DNA from: CAKXIK01 sp050947015
GTDB lineage: Bacteria > Bacillota > Clostridia > Oscillospirales > Acutalibacteraceae
Assembly (NCBI GenBank): GCA_050947015.1
Contig: JBMNVT010000012.1
Location: forward strand, 26,722 to 90,721
Direction: 5' to 3'
DNA length: 64,000 nt
Positions within the stretch are counted from its first letter, which is position 1. Each line of letters opens with the position of its first letter. The notes below the pieces were generated by a model, which saw only the letters and a program-made list of their open reading frames with translations, did no database searches and was not told the origin of the DNA. Below, piece after piece: positions 8,530-17,528 of this stretch. Made by a program: the position numbers and the translations under genes.

Positions 8530-8561
8530 GAGAATAAAAGAAAGAGAGAGGACGATCATCC

Positions 8562-9665
8562 ATGTTGCCGGAAATGAGCTATATCGAAAACGAATTGCTG
8601 CCAATGTTAAGAGAACGTGCTCCTGCGTTTGAGGAAAATGCAAAAAAACAACTGCGGCAGTGGAATGGCGAAAAAGGGATCTGCAGCCTTCTGCTGCATG
8701 TGACGGATCTTCCGGAGGCGGAAAGACTGCCGGTGTATGACGACTATGAAATTCATTATGATCCGGAAAAAATGTTTGTCAATGAATTCAGATCTGCGCT
8801 TTCCACGGCACTGGCAGACGGCGACGGAGTTCCGTCGGTACGTGCCAATGTCGGTTGTGCCGCATTGTGTACCTTGTACGGAGGGCTGAAACAGAGCTTT
8901 TTTCACGATAAAATGCCCTGGCTTTTAAAACACCTGTCTCCGGAGGAGATTCGGGAGATCACGTTGGATAGCCTTGAGGAATCCGAAGAATTCAAAACCG
9001 GTCTGGAACAGATGAAATTCATGAAAAATATGCTGGAAGGAACGGGCATTCAAGTTTATCCAATGGATCTGCAGGGGCCGATCGATATGGCGCATCTGTT
9101 TATGGGAGATGAGTTTTTTTACAGCCTTTACGATGATCCGGAGCTGGTTTACAAGGCGCTGGAAATGTCCCTGACGGCAGAGATCTACGGAATTGAAAAA
9201 TGCCTGGAAATCATTGCGCCGACGGAATACGTCTGTCATTATAACGGTCTTGTGCTCCCGGCAGATAAGCCGTTAAAGGTCAGCGAAGATACAAGCACGC
9301 TTCTTTCGGCAGAGCATCTGGAAACGTTTATGAGACCTTATACGGAGCGGCTGCTGGATCATTTCGGCGGCGGTTATATCCATTACTGCGGGAATAATCA
9401 GCATCTTCTGGAAATGATGCCGACATTCCGGAAGAGTATCGGTCTCAACTTTGGCAATCCGGAACGTCATGATCCCGAGCTTGTGCTGAAAAGCCTTGCC
9501 AAGGCGGGAAAAAGCTATTACGGCAGTTTTCCGGGAATGAGCGCCGCTGAACAGGCAAGACTTTCACGTCAGGAGAGTGGCTGGTACAATAGTTTTGTTG
9601 TCGCCAACGCCAACGTAAAGGATCAAAAAAGAGTACTGGACGAATTCCACGAAGCAGTTCAATAA
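8562..9665 (+). CDS. uroporphyrinogen decarboxylase (URO-D) family protein
   Basis: 367 residues of the URO-D/MtaA superfamily, (beta/alpha)8-barrel proteins that include heme-pathway decarboxylases and corrinoid methyltransferases. Recognisable parts are MDLQGPIDMAHLFMG, ALEMSLTAEIYGIEKC, the H-Y-N-G core, and a late GGGYIHYCGNNQHLLEMM with His/Cys near the end of the barrel, as in zinc methyltransferases. No heme genes are nearby and the gene stands alone beside an AraC regulator, so a catabolic demethylation or other non-heme role is more likely. The ATG at 8562 has an AGAGAGGA site. Substrate unknown. Confidence 0.8.
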   Translation: MLPEMSYIENELLPMLRERAPAFEENAKKQLRQWNGEKGICSLLLHVTDLPEAERLPVYDDYEIHYDPEKMFVNEFRSALSTALADGDGVPSVRANVGCAALCTLYGGLKQSFFHDKMPWLLKHLSPEEIREITLDSLEESEEFKTGLEQMKFMKNMLEGTGIQVYPMDLQGPIDMAHLFMGDEFFYSLYDDPELVYKALEMSLTAEIYGIEKCLEIIAPTEYVCHYNGLVLPADKPLKVSEDTSTLLSAEHLETFMRPYTERLLDHFGGGYIHYCGNNQHLLEMMPTFRKSIGLNFGNPERHDPELVLKSLAKAGKSYYGSFPGMSAAEQARLSRQESGWYNSFVVANANVKDQKRVLDEFHEAVQ

Positions 9666-9689
9666 GATTTCCATATTCAAGATAAACAA

Positions 9690-9735
9690 AAGAGGTGGAA
9701 GACGCTTCTCCGCGAAGCGCCTTCCACCTTTTAAA
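9690..9735. terminator. bidirectional terminator between URO-D-like gene and livF
   Basis: GGTGGAAG-A-CGCTTC paired with GAAGCG-C-CTTCCACC, flanked by A-rich DNA on the left and TTTTAAATTTT on the right. It can end the rightward gene and the leftward liv operon. Confidence 0.75.
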
Positions 9736-9762
9736 TTTTGGATTGCAAGCCGTGCGTGATCA

Positions 9763-10464
9763 TCAGCCGCCAAGATAGGCTCTGCGCACCTCATCGTTTT
9801 CTAACAATTCTTTGGCAGGAGCCGAAAGGACGATACGGCCGGTTTCCAGAACGTAACCCCGGTCTGCGATGGAAAGCGCCATCTGAGCATTCTGTTCCAC
9901 CAACAGGATCGTCGTACCCTGTTCGTGCAGGCGCTGTATAATTTCAAAAATCTGTTCCACCAGCAGCGGAGCAAGACCCATGGAGGGTTCGTCGAGCATC
10001 AGCAGCTTGGGATGGCTCATCAGCGCGCGACCCATGGCCAGCATCTGCTGTTCGCCGCCGGAAAGCGTTCCGGCCGTCTGGCGGCGCCGTTCCTTCAGCC
10101 GCGGAAACAGGTCGTAAACATGAGCCAAGTCCGGCGCAACTTCGCTTTTTTTGCGGGTGTAACCGCCCATTTCCAGGTTTTCTTCCACCGTAAGCTGGGT
10201 AAAAACGCGGCGACCTTCTGGAACCTGCGCCAGCCCTTTTAACACAATTTTATGTGGTGCGATGGATTGAATGGAATCGTTCAAAAAAGAGATGGTGCCG
10301 GTCTTGGGGCGCAAAAGCCCCGAAACCGTTTTCAGAATGGTGGATTTTCCGGCGCCGTTTGCCCCGATCAACGAGACGATCTCACCCTGATTCACTTCAA
10401 AGGAGATGTCCTTAATCGCGTGAATATTGCCATAATAAACGTTCAATTGATCAATCTTAAGCAT
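9763..10464 (-). CDS. livF: branched-chain amino acid ABC transporter ATP-binding protein LivF
   Basis: 233-residue ABC ATPase, one of the two nucleotide-binding subunits of the Liv importer. Walker A GANGAGKST (about 36-44), Q-loop region, LivF-typical GLAQVPEGRRVF, signature LSGGEQQMLAMGRAL, Walker B LLMLDEPSMGLAP, and H-loop replaced by LLVEQN as is normal in LivF. The start at 10464 (MLKIDQL) overlaps the livG end by eight bases. Last gene of the livKHMGF operon. Confidence 0.95.
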   Translation of the reverse strand: MLKIDQLNVYYGNIHAIKDISFEVNQGEIVSLIGANGAGKSTILKTVSGLLRPKTGTISFLNDSIQSIAPHKIVLKGLAQVPEGRRVFTQLTVEENLEMGGYTRKKSEVAPDLAHVYDLFPRLKERRRQTAGTLSGGEQQMLAMGRALMSHPKLLMLDEPSMGLAPLLVEQIFEIIQRLHEQGTTILLVEQNAQMALSIADRGYVLETGRIVLSAPAKELLENDEVRRAYLGG

Positions 10465-11296
10465 GCGGCTCACCGTCCTTTTTGCCAAGATATGCTTCGA
10501 TGACGGCCGGGTTATGCGAAATCTCATCCGGTGTTCCGCGCGCGATAATCCGCCCGTAGTTCAGCACCGCAATTCCCTCGCAGATGCCCATAACAAGGTT
10601 CATGTCGTGCTCAATCAGCATAATAGCGATTTCAAAGGTGTCGCGGATTTTGCGGATATTTTCCATCAGCTCAGCGGTTTCGCTCGGGTTCATGCCTGCG
10701 GCGGGTTCATCAAGCAGCAACAAGCTCGGGTTGGTGGCCAGCGCACGAACAATTTCCAGGCGGCGCTGTGCACCGTAGGGAAGGCTGCCGGCCTGTGCAT
10801 AGCGCAGATCCTGCATGTCAAAAATGGAAAGCAGTTCGCCAGCGCGATTTTTGGCAATTCGCTCGGCGCGCCAGTAGTCCGGCAGCCGCAGCAGTGCAGA
10901 AGGAAAGCGGTAGTCCATTTCGTGGTGCAGGCCAATCAAAACATTTTCTTCCACCGTCAGGTTCTTAAACAGGCGAATATTTTGAAACGTGCGAGCAATT
11001 CCGGCGCGGTTAATTTGCTGCGTATTCATTCCGGCAGTGTCTTTTCCGTCCAGAAGGATCGTGCCGCGCGTTGGTTGATAAACCTTGGTCAGCAAATTGA
11101 AAACCGTTGTTTTTCCGGCGCCGTTCGGTCCGATCAGACCGTCAATTTCAGTGCGGCCGATCGTCAGGTTAAAGTCGTCCACAGCGGTCAGTCCGCCAAA
11201 ATCGATGCCCAAACGGCGTACTTCAAGAATCGGTGTTTTGTCGGAATCGCGCTCCGGCAGCATTCCGGGGCTGGGGATCGGAACCATTTTACTCAT
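10457..11296 (-). CDS. livG: branched-chain amino acid ABC transporter ATP-binding protein LivG
   Basis: 279-residue ABC ATPase. Walker A GPNGAGKTTVFN, the LivG-type GIARTFQNIRLFKNLTVEENV region, signature LPYGAQRRLEIVRAL, Walker B LLLLDEPAAGMNP, and LIEHDMNLVMGI. ATG 11296 follows an AGGAGG site by eight bases and overlaps the livM end. Residues 1-25 form a short Pro/Asp extension before the ABC domain. Confidence 0.95.
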   Translation of the reverse strand: MSKMVPIPSPGMLPERDSDKTPILEVRRLGIDFGGLTAVDDFNLTIGRTEIDGLIGPNGAGKTTVFNLLTKVYQPTRGTILLDGKDTAGMNTQQINRAGIARTFQNIRLFKNLTVEENVLIGLHHEMDYRFPSALLRLPDYWRAERIAKNRAGELLSIFDMQDLRYAQAGSLPYGAQRRLEIVRALATNPSLLLLDEPAAGMNPSETAELMENIRKIRDTFEIAIMLIEHDMNLVMGICEGIAVLNYGRIIARGTPDEISHNPAVIEAYLGKKDGEPHA

Positions 11297-12329
11297 TTGC
11301 GGCACCTCCTTCCGGATTTTCCGGCTTGCGGGGCGTTTTCCTTTTTGCCGGCTTCCAGTTAATCAGTTTTTCCAGCAGGTGGCTCAGAGAAAAGTCATAC
11401 ATACCCATTAGCCCAGACGGCTTGAAAATCATGACGATAATCAACAGCAGGGAGTAAATAATCATGCGGTATTTGCTGAAACTTTGCAGCATTAGCGGCA
11501 AAGCCGTGAGCACTGTTGCGGCAATGATGGAGCCGGACATGGAACCCATGCCGCCGAGCACCACCATGACAAGAATGTTGATGGACTGCATGAAATCGAA
11601 CGTTCCGGGAACAAGAAGCCCCTGATTCCCGGCATAAAGCGCGCCGGCAATTCCGGCAAAAAACGCGGAAAACGCAAACGCCATTACCTTATAATAGGTT
11701 GTGTTGATCCCGCAGGCTTCGGCGGCAATTTCGTTTTCACGGATAGAAAGAATCGCGCGGCCGTGTCGGGAATGCATCAATGTGTGAATGGCAAAGCAGG
11801 TGATAATGACACAGAGAAAAACGACAAGAAAGCTGGTGCTTTTTGCAAATTTCGGAATATCCGAAAGGCCGGGCGTACCGCCGGTGATGTTCGGAAGATT
11901 GATGATGACCACGCGGATAATCTCGCCGAAGCCGAGGGTGATAATCGCCAGGTAGTCCCCCTTGAGCCGGAGCGCGGGAATGCCGATAATAACACCGAAA
12001 ACAGCAGCGACGATGCCGGCCAGAACCAGACCCAGAACAACCGCAAGTGGCCGGGGCAGAGTGCTGCTTTTCCAGAAAATTGCGCCGGCATATGCGCCGA
12101 CAGCCATAAATCCGGCATGCCCCAACGGCAACTGCCCCAGATAACCGGTCACAACGTTCAGGGAAACTGCCAGAATAATGTAAATGCCAATTTGCAGAAT
12201 AATTGAGCTTTGCGCGCGGCTAACCGCGCCGGATGTGATTACCGTGTTGCCAACCAGGAGAAATGCGGCCAACAGAAGCGTGTTGATCGCGTAACGAGCC
12301 GGCACGGGGATTTTTTTAACCTTATCCAT
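11289..12329 (-). CDS. livM: branched-chain amino acid ABC transporter permease LivM
   Basis: 346-residue permease with about nine hydrophobic helices. Diagnostic elements are SLNVVTGYLGQLPLGHAGFMAVGAYAG type (key G-Y-x-G-Q and LGHAGF), LKGDYLAIITLGFGEI, and the coupling region RENEIAAEACGINTTYYKVMAF with GLLVPGTFDF after it. It forms the transmembrane pore with LivH. The C-terminal 30 residues are basic and Pro-rich. The ribosome site at 12329 is weak: AAAGG lies 14 bases away. Confidence 0.95.
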   Translation of the reverse strand: MDKVKKIPVPARYAINTLLLAAFLLVGNTVITSGAVSRAQSSIILQIGIYIILAVSLNVVTGYLGQLPLGHAGFMAVGAYAGAIFWKSSTLPRPLAVVLGLVLAGIVAAVFGVIIGIPALRLKGDYLAIITLGFGEIIRVVIINLPNITGGTPGLSDIPKFAKSTSFLVVFLCVIITCFAIHTLMHSRHGRAILSIRENEIAAEACGINTTYYKVMAFAFSAFFAGIAGALYAGNQGLLVPGTFDFMQSINILVMVVLGGMGSMSGSIIAATVLTALPLMLQSFSKYRMIIYSLLLIIVMIFKPSGLMGMYDFSLSHLLEKLINWKPAKRKTPRKPENPEGGAANE

Positions 12330-12366
12330 CGGTTTGAATCACGCCTTTCCAAAAAGATTGCAGCCG

Positions 12367-13245
12367 TTACACTTTTTCAGACATGCTCCTGCCCATAAAG
12401 CCGGTTGGGCGGAAGAGCAGCACGACAATCAAAATGGCAAACACAATGCCGTCAGCCCATTCGGAAAGGCCAAGAGAGGTGACAAGCACTTCGGCCAGGC
12501 CAATGGCAAAGCCGCCGATCATGGCGCCGGGAATGGAACCGATGCCGCCGAGTACCGCGGCAACAAACGCCTTCAGCCCCAGCATGGAGCCAATGGTCGG
12601 CGTCAGTACAGGGTAACGGCAGCAGTAAAGGATGGAGCCGATTCCCGCAAGAACAGAGCCGACCGCAAAGGTAAACGAAACAGTGCGGTTCACGTTGATG
12701 CCCATCAGCTGGGCAGCGCCCATATCCTCTGAAACCGCGCGCATCGCCTTGCCCATTCTGGTTTTCTGCACCAGCAGCGTGAGCAGAATCATCGAGATAA
12801 TGGAAACGGCGATTGTGACAATGGCGGTTACGCTGATCTGCGTGCCGCCCAACGAAATATTTTGCACTGTAATGATGCTGCTGCTTGGAAAGCTTTGTGC
12901 GTTGGCGGAAAAAATGAGCTGTGCAAGATTTTGCAGCAGCATGGAAACGCCGATTGCCGTAATCAGCAGGGAAATGCGCGGCGCAGAGCGCAGCGGCTTA
13001 TACGCAATTTTTTCAATGACCATCGCCAGCACGGCGCAGCCGACAATCGCGGCAACCACGGCAACTGCAGGGTTGATGCCGGCGGTAATAATCAGCATGG
13101 CAATGTAGCCGCCGACCATGATGATGTCGCCGTGAGCAAAATTCAAAAGCATGATAATGCCGTAAACCATGCTGTAGCCAAGGGCAACCAGCGCATAAAT
13201 GGAGCCGAGCTGCAAGCCGTTGATCAGCTGGGAAATGAACAGCAT
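12367..13245 (-). CDS. livH: branched-chain amino acid ABC transporter permease LivH
   Basis: 292-residue permease. Family elements are INGLQLGSIYALVALGYSMVYGI at the start, LNFAHGDIIMVGGY, and the coupling helix SEDMGAAQLMGINVNRT with A-VLGGIGSIPGAMIGG following. Eight or nine membrane segments. The start at 13245 (MLFISQL) matches family N-termini. It lies downstream of the substrate-binding gene with a hairpin between, so it is probably expressed less than livK. Confidence 0.95.
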   Translation of the reverse strand: MLFISQLINGLQLGSIYALVALGYSMVYGIIMLLNFAHGDIIMVGGYIAMLIITAGINPAVAVVAAIVGCAVLAMVIEKIAYKPLRSAPRISLLITAIGVSMLLQNLAQLIFSANAQSFPSSSIITVQNISLGGTQISVTAIVTIAVSIISMILLTLLVQKTRMGKAMRAVSEDMGAAQLMGINVNRTVSFTFAVGSVLAGIGSILYCCRYPVLTPTIGSMLGLKAFVAAVLGGIGSIPGAMIGGFAIGLAEVLVTSLGLSEWADGIVFAILIVVLLFRPTGFMGRSMSEKV

Positions 13246-13296
13246 AAAAGCATCCGTCCTTCCTTCTCCGAATTCAAACTGTTTTATGAAAATGGA

Positions 13297-13331
13297 TACG
13301 GGGCTGCTGCAAATTATGCAACAGCCCCGTA
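13297..13331 (-). terminator. hairpin between livK and livH (partial terminator or mRNA stabiliser)
   Basis: Ten-base perfect outer arms (TACGGGGCTG / CAGCCCCGTA), one mismatch, four inner pairs and a five-base loop. The minus-strand sequence after it has only TTTT, so readthrough is expected. Such hairpins often let the binding-protein gene be expressed above its membrane partners. Confidence 0.6.
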
Positions 13332-13377
13332 CCGATCCCAAGCGGGAGACCTGACTTTTTCAGTCCGGGAATTAGAA

Positions 13378-14583
13378 TTAATAGTTGCCCCAGAACTTTG
13401 CTTCACCGTCAGCAATATTAATAATAACAGCGGTTTTCTGCGGATTGTTGTAATCGTCGAAGGTAATGTGACCAGTGACGCAGTCCATATCGGTGGCCTT
13501 CATCGCATCGATTACGGCCTGCTTGTATTCATCGGAACCGGCGGTCAGATTGGCTTCCTCTGCCTTGGCAAGAGCGGCGCAGAGGATTGCGGCGGCGTCA
13601 TAAGCCTGAGCGGCAAACATGTTCGGCTCATCGTTGTATTTTGCCTTGTAATTCTTCAGGAAGGTCTGAACTGCTTCGGAAGTATCCTGAGTGGAATAAC
13701 CGGAGCAGAAATAGGATCCCTGAAGTACGGAGGGGTCCTGAATAACGTCCATAATCGAAGCCCAGCCGTCGCCGCCGAGCAGAGTGGCGGTGACACCGGC
13801 GCTTTTAGCCTGCGGCGCAACGTTGGCAAGTACTTTGTAATAATCCGGAACGAACAGAACGTCCGGTTTTTTGGAAGCAATGTTGGTCAGCTGAGCCTGA
13901 AAATCGACCGCATCCTTACCGTAGCTTTCCTCGGCGACAACTTCAAGGCCAAGCTCCTTTGCCTTTGCGACAAATGCCTTGTACAAGCCGACGGAATAGT
14001 CCGAACCGCTGTTGTAAAGCACGGCGGCTGTTTTGGCGCTCAGTTTTTCAGAAGCAAAACTAGCCATTTTTTCACCCTGGAACGGATCAATAAAGCAGGA
14101 ACGGAACATGTTCTTGTAAACGGAAACCACATTGCCGTTGTCATCGAGCTTGCAGGTAATTTTTTCTGCAGTGGCGGAAGCGGTGATCATCGGCATGTTG
14201 TCCTGCTGGCTTTCCACAACGACCGCGGCGGTCGGAGCGGTGGTCACGTCGCCGATAATGGCGGTGACACCCTGATCCACCAAAGAACTGTAACCGGTAA
14301 GAGCCTTTGCCTCGTTGCCTTCTTCGTCGTAAGTGACCAGTTCGATCTGTTTGCCGTTGACGCCGCCCTTTGCGTTGATTTCGCTAATGTAAAGCTGTAC
14401 GCCGTTGGAAACGGCAATGCCGTATTCGGCGACCTCGCCGGTAGCCGGGGCAAGCAGGCCGACCTTAATGCTTCCGGAGCTGCCTGCGGTTCCGCTGCCG
14501 CTGCTGCCGTTGCAGCCGGCAAACAGGGAAACCGTCATCACAGCTGCCAATGCCAGAGATAAGACACGCATTTTCTTTTTCAT
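13378..14583 (-). CDS. livK: branched-chain amino acid ABC transporter substrate-binding lipoprotein
   Basis: 401 residues. Lipoprotein signal peptide with basic MKKKMR, hydrophobic core and lipobox LFAGC (Cys 23), followed by a Gly/Ser linker. The mature part is a type I periplasmic-binding fold of the Leu/Ile/Val kind: KVGLLAPATGEVAEYG, INAKGGVNGKQIELV, then AIIGDVTTAPTAAV (ligand pocket Ser/Thr), and GGDGWAS. First gene of the liv operon, with a consensus promoter about 140 bases upstream. LivK names the role, not the exact ligand. Confidence 0.93.
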   Translation of the reverse strand: MKKKMRVLSLALAAVMTVSLFAGCNGSSGSGTAGSSGSIKVGLLAPATGEVAEYGIAVSNGVQLYISEINAKGGVNGKQIELVTYDEEGNEAKALTGYSSLVDQGVTAIIGDVTTAPTAAVVVESQQDNMPMITASATAEKITCKLDDNGNVVSVYKNMFRSCFIDPFQGEKMASFASEKLSAKTAAVLYNSGSDYSVGLYKAFVAKAKELGLEVVAEESYGKDAVDFQAQLTNIASKKPDVLFVPDYYKVLANVAPQAKSAGVTATLLGGDGWASIMDVIQDPSVLQGSYFCSGYSTQDTSEAVQTFLKNYKAKYNDEPNMFAAQAYDAAAILCAALAKAEEANLTAGSDEYKQAVIDAMKATDMDCVTGHITFDDYNNPQKTAVIINIADGEAKFWGNY

Positions 14584-14725
14584 AACTTTTCCTTCCTCTC
14601 AAATCAGTTTATTTCTTTCCGGTATCCTTCGCTCCAAACACCGAAAAATAGGATTTTCATCCAACAGCCAACTTCCCGATTCAAAAATTTCAGGCGTCAC
14701 TTTTATAAACGAGAAATTATTGGTT

Positions 14726-14754
14726 ATTATACATTTTTGCGAAAGAAAAGTCAA
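14726..14754 (-). promoter_or_regulatory. promoter of the liv operon
   Basis: Minus strand TTGACT (14754-14749), 17-base spacer, TATAAT (14731-14726). The leader to livK is about 135 bases and shows no recognisable riboswitch. The rest of the 330-base gap 14584-14913 is AT-rich and holds a GCGGACA/TGTCCGC inverted repeat (14872-14909) with a long loop. Confidence 0.75.
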
Positions 14755-14913
14755 CCGCATTTTTTGCCGAAAAAGCAACCTTTTTTATTGCGTGAAACAT
14801 TGAAAACGATGGATTCCAATGCGCTTTTTAACGAATTGGAAAAATATTTCAAAAAACAGGTGCTTTTTTACCGCGGACAGATTTTTTCGTTAAAATGAAT
14901 TTTGTCCGCATAA

Positions 14914-15816
14914 TCAAAAAAGGGGTAGACTGTTTTTGTTAATGGGAAAAGCCTCGCGGCAAAGCTCCAGAAAATGCGAACAGACCACAGAGGGTGTTTT
15001 GCCGCGCATCGTGACGATTGCGCGGCTGATGGCGAAGGCGGGCTCGTCAATCATGCGGTACTCCAGAGGGTCGTCGCTGACAGCCAGCGTGGAGAGCGGC
15101 ACGATTGCAACGCCAATGCCAGCCTGCGCAAGCTTGAGCGTTACGGCAATCTGAATATTGACACACTTGATGTCCGGTACCAGCCCAATTCTGTCGCAGG
15201 CGCCGGTCACCAGTTCTTCATAGCGCTGGATCATCATCAGCGGCTTTTCGGCAAGTTCGCAGAGCGGAATCCTTTTGTTTTCTCCGAACGAAAAACAATC
15301 CGGGCGGTAGGCGGCGACCAGCTGTTCGCCGCTGATAAACCGGGGCTCCATTGCGGCGGAAAAGCGGCACGGCGTTCGCACCACCGCAACGTCAATGGCG
15401 CCGGCTTCCAGCAATTGAAGCAGTTTGGCGGAATTCATCTCATAAAGCTGATAGCGGATTTGCGGCCACAGGCGGCAGAACCGTGTGAGGATGCCGTCAA
15501 ACAGGGTGATCGCTGTGGAAGGCGTCATTCCCAACCGCAGCGTTCCGCGTTCGCCAAGCTCGCAATCGCGTGCTTCCTTGACTGCAAGGCTTTCCAACGC
15601 CAGAATATCCTTGGCACGCTGGTAAAAAAGGCGCCCGGCATCGGTTAGCCTCTGACTGCGGGAGGTGCGCTCCAGCAGCTGCACGCCAAGCTCACGCTCC
15701 AACGCCCGGAGCTGATTGCTTAGCACGGGCTGTGCAATGAAAAGCTTGCGGGACGCCGCGGTCATGTTGCCGCTTTCCACAATTTCAATAAAGCTGCGTA
15801 AAAGCCTGCTGTCCAT
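14914..15816 (-). CDS. LysR family transcriptional regulator
   Basis: 300 residues. N-terminal winged helix: MDSRLLRSFIEIVESGNMTA, AQPVLSNQLRALERELGVQLLER, followed by a linker helix and the C-terminal effector-binding domain with GTLRLGMTPS and GIGVAIVPLS. ATG 15816 has an AGGAGG site. It is upstream of and on the same strand as the liv operon, and divergent from an AraC gene at 16050, so either may be its target. LysR proteins usually act on the divergent gene and repress themselves. Confidence 0.92.
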   Translation of the reverse strand: MDSRLLRSFIEIVESGNMTAASRKLFIAQPVLSNQLRALERELGVQLLERTSRSQRLTDAGRLFYQRAKDILALESLAVKEARDCELGERGTLRLGMTPSTAITLFDGILTRFCRLWPQIRYQLYEMNSAKLLQLLEAGAIDVAVVRTPCRFSAAMEPRFISGEQLVAAYRPDCFSFGENKRIPLCELAEKPLMMIQRYEELVTGACDRIGLVPDIKCVNIQIAVTLKLAQAGIGVAIVPLSTLAVSDDPLEYRMIDEPAFAISRAIVTMRGKTPSVVCSHFLELCREAFPINKNSLPLF

Positions 15817-15980
15817 AAAAAAGCCTCCTGTTCCGGCCGAACGCTGCCGAATGCCGGTTTTGGGTTTAGCACGACACATGTTCAGTATAGCACGTTTTGA
15901 TTCGGCAAAAAAGACCGGAACGGCTGTTCATCAGCGTTTTCCCGCAAAATTCTGCAGCAAGACTCGTTAGCTTTGCCGTG

Positions 15981-16009
15981 TTGACAGACGCGTGCCTTTG
16001 CGATACGAT
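15981..16009 (+). promoter_or_regulatory. promoter of the second AraC-type gene
   Basis: TTGACA (15981-15986), 17-base spacer, TACGAT (16004-16009), 41 bases upstream of the ATG at 16050. Confidence 0.6.
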
Positions 16010-16049
16010 AACAGACAGGAAACTTATTTTTGTTTGAGGAGGTGGCGCG

Positions 16050-16925
16050 ATGGCCGATACATTCAAAAATTCCTATAAGGTTGCCGAAAAAGAAATGGTA
16101 TCGCTTTCCGTATACAATGTCGGTTTTCAGCAGTGCGATCCACTTTATCAATGGGGGCCCGGCGTGCGCGACCATTATCTGATTCATTATATCGTGTCCG
16201 GTCGGGGGGTGTATACCGTCGGAGGGCAGCAGCTGCGGCTTGCTGCGGGCGACGTTTTTCTGGTGTACCCCGGCACTACCGTGACCTATGCTTCCGACAA
16301 AGCAGAGCCCTGGGAGTATTACTGGGTTGGCTTTAACGGGAGCGATGCCGCGCATCTGCTCAGCGCAACCGATTTTTTGCCGGAGAATCCGGTGGTGCAT
16401 GCGGGAGAGTGGGGCGATTTGCTGAGGCAGCAGCTTTTTGCAATTTATGAGGCACGGGGAAACAGTCTTTCCCAAATGGCGCAGATGACCGGGCGCCTTT
16501 ATCTGGCGCTTTCGCTGTTTCTTTCCCATACCGTTCGGGAAGAAGTGCATGCCGATGCCCTTTCGATTTATGTACGGCAGGCGACGGAATATATCGGCTA
16601 CCGCTATTCGTACCCCATTACCGTTGATGACATTGCGGCGTATGTCGGCATCAGCCGCAGTCACCTTTACCGCGCATTTCGGGCGGTTCTGGGGCAATCG
16701 CCGAAAACCTATCTTTCCAAATACAGAATCCGGCAGGCGTGTGCGCTGCTCGGTCGGCCGGAGCTTACCGTGGCATCTATCGCACAGTCCGTGGGATACG
16801 AAAGCGGACTTTATTTTTCCAAGGTGTTTCACAAGCTCAAGGGGATGACGCCGACGGAATTCATGCGTCAGGTGCGGTTGAACGAAGCCACTCGCGAGCC
16901 GCCTCAAACCATTCCACCAACTTGA
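16050..16925 (+). CDS. AraC family transcriptional regulator
   Basis: 291 residues: N-terminal AraC-type sugar-binding cupin (DHYLIHYIVSGRGVYTVGG, then GDVFLVYPGTTVTY and EPWEYYWVGFNG), then the two helix-turn-helix domain from about residue 175 (ITVDDIAAYVGISRSHLYRAF; VASIAQSVGYESGLYFSKVF; KGMTPTEFM). This cupin type is common in sugar-responsive regulators. ATG 16050 has a GAGGAGG site. The 3' end overlaps spoIIR on the other strand by 65 bases. No sugar genes lie next to it, so its target is unknown. Confidence 0.92.
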   Translation: MADTFKNSYKVAEKEMVSLSVYNVGFQQCDPLYQWGPGVRDHYLIHYIVSGRGVYTVGGQQLRLAAGDVFLVYPGTTVTYASDKAEPWEYYWVGFNGSDAAHLLSATDFLPENPVVHAGEWGDLLRQQLFAIYEARGNSLSQMAQMTGRLYLALSLFLSHTVREEVHADALSIYVRQATEYIGYRYSYPITVDDIAAYVGISRSHLYRAFRAVLGQSPKTYLSKYRIRQACALLGRPELTVASIAQSVGYESGLYFSKVFHKLKGMTPTEFMRQVRLNEATREPPQTIPPT

Positions 16926-17496
16926 AGCGGACTTCATACCGGTCGGCATTTTCCACAATTTCCAGCTCGTCGGGTGGGAGAACGGCTTCCAGCTGCGCGG
17001 AGGCGTCCGTTTCCTCAGTCGCCGCGGCAAGACACATCGGCGGGAAGACAACACACCACCAGTTTTTCCCTTTTCCGCTGCCGATCGTTATCCGGAGCGC
17101 GTCGTAGTTTCCGGCGGGCAGCGTAATGGTTTTATATTCGCGTGTATTAAAGTACATGTTGGTGATGGAAAGCGAAACCGGGTAATGATAACCCTGCCTG
17201 AGCACTTCATCCTCGGCAGCCGTCTGCAGCGCGGGAATCGCCGCAGAAAGCTGCCGGAGAGCCGCCTCTTTGTCTGCAGTCTCGCCAACGAGGCCCTGCG
17301 CCTCCTGCAAAATGCGGTCGCGCACTTTCAGTTTCAGCGCCTGATCCTCATCGGAATCCGAATTGGCCAGCACATGCAGCCGCACCACCCGGGTAGAAAT
17401 ATCCTCGCACTGCCGCGTAAAGCCCGCCATCATGAAAAGGCCGCAAAGAATCAGGGCAGCGGCAATTGCTTTTGCCAGTTTATTTTGCTGTTTCAT
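16861..17496 (-). CDS. spoIIR: stage II sporulation protein R
   Basis: 211 residues. SpoIIR is the secreted forespore signal that triggers SpoIIGA to process pro-sigma-E in the mother cell. An N-terminal membrane/signal segment (IAAALILCGLFMMAGF) is followed by the family block VVRLHVLANSDSDEDQALKLKVRD, and later FPPMC and VRFKLVEW. The start at 17496 has an AGAGGA site. A sigma-F/G-like promoter lies just upstream. Its presence marks the organism as spore-forming. The last 65 bases overlap the convergent AraC gene. Confidence 0.93.
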   Translation of the reverse strand: MKQQNKLAKAIAAALILCGLFMMAGFTRQCEDISTRVVRLHVLANSDSDEDQALKLKVRDRILQEAQGLVGETADKEAALRQLSAAIPALQTAAEDEVLRQGYHYPVSLSITNMYFNTREYKTITLPAGNYDALRITIGSGKGKNWWCVVFPPMCLAAATEETDASAQLEAVLPPDELEIVENADRYEVRFKLVEWFEAAREWLRSTAPDA

Positions 17497-17528
17497 AAAA
17501 AATCCGTCCTCTCCGAATCTGTTATTCG

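Noticed and set aside
12862..14562. Long plus-strand open frame opposite livH and livK
   Set aside because: It mirrors two certain genes (permease and lipoprotein with clear motifs), has no ribosome site and no protein-like sequence.
15882..17054. Long minus-strand frame opposite the AraC gene at 16050
   Set aside because: Arg/Pro/His-rich composition typical of a reverse-strand shadow; the plus-strand AraC protein is unambiguous.
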